Assembly (NCBI GenBank): GCA_031268055.1
Contig: JAIRXY010000027.1
Coordinates: 1 to 5,736, forward strand
Length of the DNA: 5,736 bases
Origin: Prevotellaceae bacterium
Lineage (GTDB): Bacteria; Bacteroidota; Bacteroidia; Bacteroidales; UBA932
Direction of reading: 5' to 3'
Shown here: one piece after another, positions 1 to 5,552 of the stretch
Numbering within the stretch: position 1 is the stretch's first letter
Layout of the letters: every line of letters starts with the position of its first letter
Translations under genes and position numbers: made by a program
The notes under the pieces: model-generated
Databases searched by the model: none
Seen by the model: only the letters and a program-made list of their open reading frames with translations
What the model was told of the DNA's origin: nothing

Positions 1-675
1 TGTTGCGACGTCGATTACGGAGACGGTATTTTCGTAGCTCGGCGCCATGTACCCGCCCGAGTTGGCTACGTAGATTTTTCCGTCCACAATCTCCAGCTCG
101 TCGGGCTGAAAGCCTACCAGACAGCGGCCGAGCACTTGGAAAGTTGCCGTATCGACCTTTGCCACGTATCCGCGCTGCTCGTAGTCGGGGTTTATTTCCA
201 CCGGCCCCGCGTAGGAGGTAACGTAGGCAAATCCTTCATGAAACCGGATGTATCGGCAGTTGGGAATGTCAATCTGCCCCAGACGGCGGGCGGTGCGCTT
301 GTCCATCACCTCCACCTTGTTGGAGCAGTTAATCACGGCGTAAAGCTTGGCGCCGTAAATGCCCACGTCGTTGCCCACGTCGCCCAGCTCTTTGGGTACG
401 TCGGGGTTGGCCGCGGCGTAGATGTTGCGATGGTACAGGCCTGTGGTCAAGTCCATGTAGTCGAGCGTGGACTTGTTGCTGCCCATGTTGCCTTCGTTGA
501 GCAGGTAGAATCCAAGCACTCTGGCCGCCGCCGCGCCGCCCGCCGTGGTGTCTGCCGTTGCGGTGTCGGGCGGCGCAACGGGAATAACTTCGGGCAAGAA
601 AACCTCCGCCTCTTCGCGGCAGGAGGCTAAGCAGAGGCACAGCCCTGCAATCAGCAGTAAAATTTGTTTGTTCAT
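1..675 (-). CDS. btuG: BtuG-like surface lipoprotein, beta-propeller, cobalamin capture (3' end beyond window)
   Basis: Reading the minus strand from the ATG at 675 gives 225 codons without a stop up to the window edge, so the C-terminus is missing. Residues 1-19 form a lipoprotein signal: a short K-containing start, a hydrophobic stretch and the lipobox LASC with the lipidated cysteine at 19. It is followed by R-E-E-A-E, and acidic residues just after the cysteine are typical of surface-exported Bacteroidota lipoproteins. After a Pro/Ala/Thr-rich linker (about 25-52) come repeating strands such as YLLNEGNMGSNKSTLDY, GIYGAKLYAVIN and DGKIYVANSGG, the pattern of YncE/YVTN-like beta-propellers (DUF5074-type annotations). 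BtuG proteins of Bacteroides are such propellers; they bind cobalamin very tightly on the cell surface and cap BtuB. The start overlaps the btuB stop (ATGA, 672-675), and the operon carries a cobalamin riboswitch, which supports the BtuG call. A generic YncE-like protein remains possible because the ligand-binding part cannot be checked here. Confidence 0.8.
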   Translation of the reverse strand, partial: MNKQILLLIAGLCLCLASCREEAEVFLPEVIPVAPPDTATADTTAGGAAAARVLGFYLLNEGNMGSNKSTLDYMDLTTGLYHRNIYAAANPDVPKELGDVGNDVGIYGAKLYAVINCSNKVEVMDKRTARRLGQIDIPNCRYIRFHEGFAYVTSYAGPVEINPDYEQRGYVAKVDTATFQVLGRCLVGFQPDELEIVDGKIYVANSGGYMAPSYENTVSVIDVAT

Positions 676-2714
676 ATTGCTACTTTTAAAATGACTTTAA
701 AGTTTCGCCCCGGCATCGGGTAGTTCAGCACTACGTCGTAGTACTGGTTCAGCACGTTATTTACCTCGGCCGAGATTTTCATTACTGCGCTCAAGCCCGC
801 CTTTCCCCTGCGGAGGCGCAGCGTTTTGCCAACCGTCAGGTCGTGGGTGTACCACGGCTGCTCGTGGTTTTCGCGGATATTTGACGAGTTGTGGTACCGC
901 TCGCCGACGTAAATAAAGCTGTAGTTCAAATCCCACGACCGCCACGCGGTGTTCACAATAGCCGAGCCGTTGTGCCACGGGATGTAGGCAATTTGCCCGC
1001 CGTAGCTGCCCGCCACGGGGTCGTTGTCCTTCGGGTTGCTAAAGTCCTGCGCCCGCTGGTAGGTGTAGCTTAGGCTGGCGCTTACCTGAACGCCGGCGGG
1101 TAGCCCCCACGTGATTTGCCCCGAAGCGTCCACGCCGCGAATTTCCACGTAACCAAGGTTCATCATCAGCCACCGGTACTGCCCGTTGCCCTTGGGGACG
1201 GCAATGATTTTGTCCGTAACCTCGTTGTAGTAGGCGTCGGCGCGGAAGCTCAGCTGGCTGACAACCCCCCTGCTGAAAATTTTATCGTACATAAATCCAA
1301 CGTTATACTGCGTAGTATACTCAGGGAGGAGCTTGATATTTCCAATATCGGTATAGTACAAATCGTTGAAGGTGGGCATACGGAAAATGCGCTTGTAGAA
1401 TGCCCGAAAGTTCAAGCTGTGCCGCTCAAAGGGCTGGTAGGATAAAAAAGCTGCCGGCGTATACTCCTGCTTGTCCGCCGGCCGGTTGCCGTGCTGGGTA
1501 TTTTCAAAGACAAACGTTCCCAGCAAGCTGACCTGCGCCTTTATCCGCCGCCACTCGAAGGCCGTTGCCAGCGCCGCCAGCGCCGTATTCCGCGTGGGAA
1601 AAGCAAAATTTTTCAGGTTGGAACTTAGCGTATTCCACTGGTAGTCCACCGAAAGGTTAACATCCCAGCTGGGCAGTATGGCGTACTTGCTGGCCACCGA
1701 AGCGTAGACTTCCTGCTGGCGAAAAGCGTTGTCGAGGTACATCAGCGTGGTATCGGGGTTGAGGTAGCGCATCCAGTCGTTGGCGTACTTTAGGTTGAGC
1801 AGGAGCTCGCAGCTTTCGGGCGTTGGGACAATATTTTTTGCCGATAGCTGCGCAAAGAAGCTCCTGTCCCACTGCCGCTGCGAGCGCTTCCACACGTTGT
1901 TGACGATGGCGCCCGGAATGCCCTTTTCGGAATCGTAAAAGTAGGTTTTTGCGTGCCACTGTCCGCTTGCGGTGTATCCGTTCACGCCGCCTTCGAGCCG
2001 GAAGGAGTGAATATCGCCGTTTTGCCGGATGGCGGTGGTATCCCACGCAACGGTTTTGTCGGGCCGCACCTTGCGGTAGCGAAACGGGTATTTTCCCGAC
2101 GAGTAGATGTACTCGGCGTTGAGGGATGACGATATGTTTTTGGTGATTTTTTGCTCCCAGAGCACGGACGGGTTTACGAGGTCAAACGAGCCTGTGCGGA
2201 AAAAAGCGTTGAGGTTTGTGCGCTCGCTGCCGGCAAAGCGCGGGCGGCGGGTGCGCAGGTAGACCGTTCCGGCCGAGCCGAAATCTTTGGCCGGCTGAAA
2301 AATTTCGCTTTTCTGCCCGTTGTAGAGGGAGATTTCTTCGATGTTGTCCAGCGAAAACTTGCCCAGGTCAATCTGCCCGTTTTGCGCGTTGCCGAGCTGT
2401 ATGCCGTCGTAGAAAACGCCCAGATGGTTTGTCCCCATGCTGCGTATATCCACGGTTTTCAGCCCGCCGATGCCGCCGTAATCCTTTATCTGCACCCCAG
2501 AAAAGTAGCGAATAGCGTCGGCAACCGAAAAGCTGCTCAAGGCCTCCAGCTTCTCCCCCGACAGCCGCTGCGAAGGGATAACCTCGCGGTAGCGGTCGGC
2601 AAGCACCACCACCTCGCTTAACCCTTGAATGCTGTCCAGCTTGCTCTGCGCAGCCACCACGGACGGCTGCGCTGCAAGCAAGAATGTTGCGCAAATCGCT
2701 CTGCCTGAAAACAT
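672..2714 (-). CDS. btuB: TonB-dependent vitamin B12 receptor BtuB
   Basis: This 680-residue outer-membrane receptor would import cobalamin using TonB-ExbBD energy. Residues 1-22 form a signal peptide ending AVVAA-like before Q23. A TonB-box-like SEVVVLA lies at 33-39. The plug domain spans about 45-158 and includes SVADAIRYFSGVQIKDYGG, VDIRSMG, LGVFYDGIQLGNAQ and the closing GSAGTVYLRT. The rest is a 22-strand-type barrel rich in alternating aromatic strands and ends in the NFKVILKVAI C-terminal strand. The protein lacks the N-terminal carboxypeptidase-like extension of SusC-type receptors and has the length usual for BtuB/FepA-like receptors. The ATG at 2714 is chosen because in-frame TAA codons lie just upstream and the signal peptide fits. 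There is no Shine-Dalgarno sequence, and a hairpin (2720-2744) abuts the start. The substrate is inferred mainly from the upstream cobalamin riboswitch and the downstream BtuG-like gene, which overlaps by four bases. Confidence 0.9.
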   Translation of the reverse strand: MFSGRAICATFLLAAQPSVVAAQSKLDSIQGLSEVVVLADRYREVIPSQRLSGEKLEALSSFSVADAIRYFSGVQIKDYGGIGGLKTVDIRSMGTNHLGVFYDGIQLGNAQNGQIDLGKFSLDNIEEISLYNGQKSEIFQPAKDFGSAGTVYLRTRRPRFAGSERTNLNAFFRTGSFDLVNPSVLWEQKITKNISSSLNAEYIYSSGKYPFRYRKVRPDKTVAWDTTAIRQNGDIHSFRLEGGVNGYTASGQWHAKTYFYDSEKGIPGAIVNNVWKRSQRQWDRSFFAQLSAKNIVPTPESCELLLNLKYANDWMRYLNPDTTLMYLDNAFRQQEVYASVASKYAILPSWDVNLSVDYQWNTLSSNLKNFAFPTRNTALAALATAFEWRRIKAQVSLLGTFVFENTQHGNRPADKQEYTPAAFLSYQPFERHSLNFRAFYKRIFRMPTFNDLYYTDIGNIKLLPEYTTQYNVGFMYDKIFSRGVVSQLSFRADAYYNEVTDKIIAVPKGNGQYRWLMMNLGYVEIRGVDASGQITWGLPAGVQVSASLSYTYQRAQDFSNPKDNDPVAGSYGGQIAYIPWHNGSAIVNTAWRSWDLNYSFIYVGERYHNSSNIRENHEQPWYTHDLTVGKTLRLRRGKAGLSAVMKISAEVNNVLNQYYDVVLNYPMPGRNFKVILKVAI

Positions 2715-2719
2715 AAAAA

Positions 2720-2744
2720 GCCGTTTAAAAAATTATTAAACAGC
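2720..2744 (-). promoter_or_regulatory. Hairpin abutting the btuB start codon, possible riboswitch expression platform
   Basis: On the minus strand GCTGTTTAA (2744-2736) can pair with TTAAACGGC (2728-2720) in nine pairs, one of them G-U, around a 7-base loop. Five U residues (2719-2715) follow and lead straight into the ATG at 2714. The element could hide the translation start, act as a weak intrinsic terminator, or both, under control of the riboswitch about 90 bases upstream. The pairing is seen directly; the regulatory role is inference. Confidence 0.45.
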
Positions 2745-2833
2745 CCTCAAACAATAAAAAACGGGATAAACCGAGCAGGAAGTTGCTGCCTCTGTTTGTC
2801 GCCGGCTCTATTCCTCGAAAGCCTTTAGCATCC

Positions 2834-3014
2834 ATTTTGGCAGGTCTTCTGACTTGCTCTGTCTTTTGAACTTTCCTTCCCATTCCTTGCGGAACAGTGG
2901 AAATGAGTACTGTTCAAAGACGTTGGCAGAGCTCACAGCAGCGGGTCTGTTCAGGATTTACACCTGATTCCCTTTTCAGCGGCCTCCCCGAACGGGAAAG
3001 CGCGCCACCAAAAT
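2834..3014 (-). ncRNA. Cobalamin (AdoCbl) riboswitch upstream of btuB-btuG
   Basis: The minus strand carries the conserved cobalamin-aptamer blocks in the right order. First is a P1 5' strand ATTTTGG (3014-3008). Next is the core GGGAATCAGGTGTAAATCCTG with GACCCGC and CTGTGA (about 2972-2933). Then comes the peripheral block with CCACTG and GGGAAGG (about 2900-2874), enclosed by GCTCTG/CAGAGC pairing. The B12 box GTCAGAAGACCTGCC (2853-2839) follows, and the P1 3' strand CCAAAAT (2840-2834) closes the structure. P1 pairs over seven bases. The CCACTG/GGGAAGG periphery is that of the large class I, adenosylcobalamin-type aptamers. Cobalamin binding is expected to reduce expression of the receptor operon. 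The downstream expression platform (2715-2833) is less clear. Confidence 0.93.
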
Positions 3015-3022
3015 TTCGGGGG

Positions 3023-3030
3023 CAAAGGTA
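3023..3030 (-). promoter_or_regulatory. Promoter -7 element for the btuB riboswitch transcript
   Basis: TACCTTTG on the minus strand matches the Bacteroidota -7 consensus TAnnTTTG exactly. It would start transcription about 6-9 bases downstream, around 3014-3017, right at the 5' strand of riboswitch P1. No TTTG -33 element is found at the usual distance, so the promoter may be weak or activator dependent. Confidence 0.6.
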
Positions 3031-3129
3031 CGAACAATTTTCATGCGGCCTACTTATAAAGTCCTAAAAACTGCAAAATGTGTGGTGAGCGATGATTTTA
3101 TTTGTTTTAAAATAAGCATGCTACGTATA

Positions 3130-3162
3130 GCTGAGAATGAAGATATGCGTGCAAATCTCAGC
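3130..3162. repeat. 7-bp inverted repeat in the btuB-plsC divergent intergenic region
   Basis: GCTGAGA (3130-3136) and TCTCAGC (3156-3162) are perfect inverted copies separated by 19 bases. They lie just upstream of the plsC promoter elements and could be an operator or a DNA hairpin. No known regulator site is recognised. Confidence 0.3.
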
Positions 3163-3178
3163 GTTCATGAAGCACACC

Positions 3179-3211
3179 TTTGCAAAGGTTGCAGATTTTT
3201 TCGTATATTTG
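3179..3211 (+). promoter_or_regulatory. Bacteroidota-type promoter for plsC
   Basis: A -33 TTTG (3179-3182) and a -7 TATATTTG (3204-3211, matching TAnnTTTG) are separated by 21 bases, within the usual spacing for the major Bacteroidota sigma factor. Transcription would start near 3217, leaving a leader of about 60 bases before the ATG at 3277. The -33 element lies inside a perfect palindrome CCTTTGCAAAGG (3177-3188), which could be a binding site that blocks the promoter. Confidence 0.6.
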
Positions 3212-3276
3212 TTGCAAAAATAAGGTACCCCTGATGGGTTGACCGGAATTTGAAGGCTAAAAAAAATTCTTCCGCC

Positions 3277-4026
3277 ATGCTAAATAAAATCTACACTGTT
3301 TTATTTATCGTCTACTTTCTAATATCTGCGCCGATACTTGTGCTGATATCGGCGCTACTTTTCGTTCTGCTTCTGCCGTTTGACAGGAAGCGAAAGGTAC
3401 AGCATCGGTTTTCCGTGTTTATCTCGGGGCAGTACTTTTTTCTATCGCCTTTTTGCAGGGTGGTGGTAAAAGGGCGGGAGAACGTAGACCGGAGGCAAGC
3501 ATACGTAATCACCTCCAACCACCAGTCCATGCTGGATATTGTGCTGCTGTACAGCGTTCCGCTATTTTTTAAGTGGGTATCCAAGAAAGAGGTGTACCGC
3601 ATACCGCTTGTAGGTCAGCTGCTATGGCTGCACGGCGATGTGTGCATCAAGCGCGGCGACCCCAAAAGCGCGCGAAAAATGCTGCAAGATTGCGCTGACT
3701 TTCTCTCGCAGGGGCTCTCCATAATGATGTTTCCCGAGGGCACGCGCTCCAAGGACGGGCTGGTAGGGCGCTTCAGGGAGGGAGCGTTTACGCTGGCCAA
3801 GTCCGGCGGCGTACCCATCCTTCCCGTAGCCATTGACGGCACCCGCAAATTTTCTACCGGAAACGGCGGGTGGCTCAACGCCCGGCAGCTGTTTCAGGTA
3901 ACCATCATGCCGCCCATTTCGGCCGAAGAAGTCGCCGCCTCCACCGTTAAAGAGCTACAGGAAAAAGTGCACAAGCTGGTATGCGACGAGCACACCTCCC
4001 TATTAGCCATTGACGCTGCAATGTAA
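3277..4026 (+). CDS. plsC: 1-acyl-sn-glycerol-3-phosphate acyltransferase (PlsC family)
   Basis: The 249-residue product would acylate lysophosphatidic acid to phosphatidic acid in membrane phospholipid synthesis. Residues 4-34 are a long hydrophobic segment that anchors the enzyme in the inner membrane, followed by the basic stretch DRKRK. The four acyltransferase motifs are present in order: motif I NHQSMLD (81-87, catalytic H82 and D87), motif II ending CIKRGD (123-128), motif III FPEGTRS (152-158) and motif IV VPILPVAI (179-186). Length and layout are normal for PlsC. The frame is also open from a TTG at 3250, but the ATG at 3277 is preferred because it follows an A-rich leader and starts just before the membrane segment. 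The gene is monocistronic: it diverges from the btuB operon and converges on the abi gene. A related lyso-ornithine-lipid acyltransferase cannot be excluded from motifs alone. Confidence 0.88.
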   Translation: MLNKIYTVLFIVYFLISAPILVLISALLFVLLLPFDRKRKVQHRFSVFISGQYFFLSPFCRVVVKGRENVDRRQAYVITSNHQSMLDIVLLYSVPLFFKWVSKKEVYRIPLVGQLLWLHGDVCIKRGDPKSARKMLQDCADFLSQGLSIMMFPEGTRSKDGLVGRFREGAFTLAKSGGVPILPVAIDGTRKFSTGNGGWLNARQLFQVTIMPPISAEEVAASTVKELQEKVHKLVCDEHTSLLAIDAAM

Positions 4027-4096
4027 AGCGCTGCAACTATTTAAATATCAGTGAATTAAAAGTCGTAAAAATATGCTATGATATATTTATGACATT

Positions 4097-4116
4097 GCAT
4101 GGCGGTTATTCCATGC
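4097..4116. terminator. Possible terminator hairpin downstream of plsC
   Basis: GCATGG (4097-4102) and CCATGC (4111-4116) form a perfect 6-bp stem with an 8-base loop, about 70 bases after the plsC stop. The T-rich tract (CTTTTATTT, 4123-4131) starts seven bases after the stem, so it is not a textbook terminator. It may serve as a shared end for the convergent transcripts. Confidence 0.35.
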
Positions 4117-4161
4117 CGTTGGCTTTTATTTCGCGGCTTCCTTTAACCGCACTTGTTGGTT

Positions 4162-4179
4162 GCCAATTTTACCATTGGC
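4162..4179. repeat. 6-bp inverted repeat (hairpin) just downstream of the abi stop codon
   Basis: GCCAAT (4162-4167) and ATTGGC (4174-4179) form a perfect stem with the 6-base loop TTTACC. It lies about 30 bases beyond the abi stop on the minus strand. No U-run follows on either strand, so a transcript-stabilising 3' stem is as likely as a terminator. Confidence 0.35.
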
Positions 4180-4209
4180 GCCCCATTATCTGTAACCATT
4201 TTTGCGTAT

Positions 4210-5109
4210 TTACTTCCAGAGCGGCTCTTGCCGCCATTGGTTGAGGAAGCCTATTTTGTAAAGGGGAATGTTTGGATATTTGTTGAATAAATCAAGCAGC
4301 TTGCTTTTAATTTCGTTGCCCGGGTTTATTTCGTTGCACAGGTAAACCATTGCAGAAGCTACCACAAAGGGCTTCTTCTCCTGTACAGGCGCTATAGCAT
4401 GCCGCAGCCATTGGTTACGCGGTTTTTTTGGCAAAGCGGGGCGCTTCAAAACGTCGCGCCCGAAAACTCGTGAATGGTGGGCAATGACGTTACGAAAGTA
4501 TGAAATGGATGCTAACCAACTCGTTAGTTCGCTGTGTGAGTTCAAACCCAACTCGTTGGCGACGGTTGATTTTTGCGGCAGCTGGTGATTCAGGTTGCTG
4601 TATATTTTTGAAAGCGTACCGAAAGTTGCCACCTCAAAAATTATCCAAGCATCAGGGCTGTCGGAGGGGTGCTTTGCGCGGAAATCCTTTGCAAAGCTTT
4701 CGCCGCTCCGGGCAAACTCGGCTTGTAAATCGGTCAGGTATTCCCTGTGCTTGACCTTGTCGGCCGCAATGCTGTCGTCCAAGTACCAAAGCCCTCCAAA
4801 GGCTTGCGACAGGTGGTATATTAGCTTGGTGCGCAAGGCAACTTCGATAAGCTCAACGGCGTCAAAAAGAATTAGCCGCAGCTGGCGGTCGAAGCTATAG
4901 CGCTCAACAACATCCTCAAAGCGGGAGCCGGGAGCAAAAATATGGCTTACGCGGTCGGCCTGCATGTCCCACCAGTAGCCTTTTAAGCGATAGTAGCTTA
5001 CATGATTCAGGTAGCGCATTGCGCTTTGCTCGTCTGCTATCAACATTCCCCGCTTTTTGAGCAGGGCAACTTGTTCTGCAAGCGTTCTGGAATCTTTATT
5101 GGCTACCAT
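4210..5109 (-). CDS. Abortive-infection protein, Abi_2 (AbiD/AbiF) family, HEPN ribonuclease-like
   Basis: The 299-residue soluble protein has the conserved Abi_2 signatures in order. An N-terminal segment contains HVSYYRLKGYWWD (36-48). A helix with RLILFDAVELIEVALRT (78-94) follows, then WIIFEVATFGTLSKIY (155-170). Near the C-terminal part is RNVIAHHSRVFGRD (206-219), which holds the RNxxxH HEPN ribonuclease motif (R206, N207, H211). R93-x5-H99 could be a second RX4-6H pair. Members of this family stop phage growth by halting the infected cell, probably through RNA cleavage; AbiF relatives are reported as toxins held in check by a small RNA and as ancestors of Cas13. The length is normal and nothing looks broken. 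The ATG at 5109 follows AGAAAAAA with no Shine-Dalgarno, usual here. A strong terminator ends 8 bases upstream, so expression probably depends on read-through from the predicted small RNA (5118-5208). The HEPN activity and phage role are inferred from family membership. Confidence 0.88.
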   Translation of the reverse strand: MVANKDSRTLAEQVALLKKRGMLIADEQSAMRYLNHVSYYRLKGYWWDMQADRVSHIFAPGSRFEDVVERYSFDRQLRLILFDAVELIEVALRTKLIYHLSQAFGGLWYLDDSIAADKVKHREYLTDLQAEFARSGESFAKDFRAKHPSDSPDAWIIFEVATFGTLSKIYSNLNHQLPQKSTVANELGLNSHSELTSWLASISYFRNVIAHHSRVFGRDVLKRPALPKKPRNQWLRHAIAPVQEKKPFVVASAMVYLCNEINPGNEIKSKLLDLFNKYPNIPLYKIGFLNQWRQEPLWK

Positions 5110-5117
5110 TTTTTTCT

Positions 5118-5162
5118 AAAAAAAATAACCCGTCGGCAGTTCTTATGGGATGCGCAACGGGT
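5118..5162 (-). terminator. Intrinsic terminator directly upstream of abi
   Basis: On the minus strand ACCCGTTG (5162-5155) pairs with CGACGGGT (5135-5128), eight pairs with one G-U. The stem continues across a single bulged C (5154) as GCA/TGC (5153-5151 with 5138-5136), leaving a 12-base loop. It is followed by UA and eight U residues (5125-5118). This is a canonical rho-independent terminator shape. Its U-run ends 8 bases before the abi ATG, so it would end a short upstream RNA and limit abi expression. Confidence 0.8.
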
Positions 5163-5208
5163 GTTGTTATCTTTAACTAGGCAAAGCCTGCTGTTTCACC
5201 TCTATTCT
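5118..5208 (-). ncRNA. Predicted small RNA upstream of abi (abiF-RNA-like candidate antitoxin)
   Basis: Between a promoter element (5213-5220) and the terminator (5118-5162) lies a roughly 90-base segment with no open reading frame of note but dense small hairpins. AGGC-TTT-GCCT (5189-5179) is followed after one base by GTTA-AAGA-TAAC (5177-5166), then three bases, then the terminator hairpin. CTTT of the first hairpin (5186-5183) is complementary to AAAG of the second (5174-5171), so a pseudoknot or kissing contact is possible. Small structured RNAs in front of abiF genes are a known class, and AbiF toxins are reported to be neutralised by their RNA. Position, size and terminator fit that class. 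Identity with the published motif was not tested, and a cis-acting attenuator is the main alternative. The exact 5' end is estimated from the promoter. Confidence 0.62.
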
Positions 5209-5212
5209 GTTG

Positions 5213-5240
5213 CAAAGGTAGCTATTTTTTCCTGTAGCAA
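5213..5240 (-). promoter_or_regulatory. Promoter for the small RNA and abi
   Basis: TACCTTTG (5220-5213, minus strand) matches TAnnTTTG exactly, with a TTG (5240-5238) 17 bases upstream, at the short end of the reported Bacteroidota spacing. Initiation would fall near 5208. The next 100 bases hold the small RNA and terminator, so this is the only evident promoter for abi. Confidence 0.55.
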
Positions 5241-5383
5241 GTAAGCATTGCTGTATATTTTGCACTTTTTAACTTTATGGCGGGTAATAGAAACAAGCTA
5301 CCGGACTATTGGAGTACTTAGCCGTTCCACTGCTCATCGAGCACTTTCATTTCTATAACGCCTGCCGTAATAGCGGCTACCTT

Positions 5384-5412
5384 TTCCGAGAATTCCTCCG
5401 AGAATTCTTCCG
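5384..5412. repeat. 12-bp tandem direct repeat
   Basis: TTCCGAGAATTC (5384-5395) is followed at once by CTCCGAGAATTC (5396-5407) and a partial third unit TTCCG (5408-5412). On the minus strand it encodes EEFSEEFSE in the distal frame of the gene remnant, so the period is exactly four codons. Confidence 0.75.
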
Positions 5413-5490
5413 CACAACTTTCTGAGCAGTTGTATTTGTTTTTCCTTTTCGTCCAATAGCTGTTTGAGATACGCTATTTCTGTAGCTTCT

Positions 5491-5522
5491 CCATAGGTTG
5501 ACGCATTACCATAGATTGACGC
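5491..5522. repeat. 14-bp direct repeat, 18-bp period
   Basis: CCATAGGTTGACGC (5491-5504) and CCATAGATTGACGC (5509-5522) differ at one base and are separated by ATTA. On the minus strand the period equals six codons and encodes ASIYGN/ASTYGE in the proximal frame of the remnant, which supports that frame as formerly coding. Confidence 0.75.
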
Positions 5523-5552
5523 TAACCGGCAAAAAAGAAATTTGGCTACCTG

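Noticed and set aside
136..630. 164-codon plus-strand open frame opposite the lipoprotein gene
   Set aside because: It is antisense to a well-supported lipoprotein with signal peptide and propeller repeats. Its Val/His/Gly-rich composition is typical of a shadow frame in GC-rich DNA.
2151..2621. 156-codon plus-strand open frame opposite the BtuB plug
   Set aside because: It is the antisense shadow of a strongly conserved plug domain, with no recognisable family or start signals.
3043..3234. 63-codon plus-strand open frame between the riboswitch and plsC
   Set aside because: It spans the plsC promoter elements and inverted repeats, resembles no family, and has no promoter of its own.
3250..3276. 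Upstream TTG start for plsC adding nine residues
   Set aside because: The added Lys/Ser-rich residues precede the membrane segment without benefit, and the ATG at 3277 has a better A-rich start context.
4143..4199. 18-codon minus-strand open frame starting 11 bases after the abi stop
   Set aside because: It is very short and contains the 4162-4179 hairpin. Nothing supports translation.
5002..5244. 80-codon plus-strand open frame across the abi start and the small RNA region
   Set aside because: It is antisense to the abi N-terminus and the terminator. The translated sequence shows no domain pattern.
5384..5522. Two sets of short direct repeats considered as a CRISPR array or insertion target repeats
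   Set aside because: There are only two copies each, the unit lengths differ, and no uniform spacers exist. Both periods are multiples of three and fit a coding origin.
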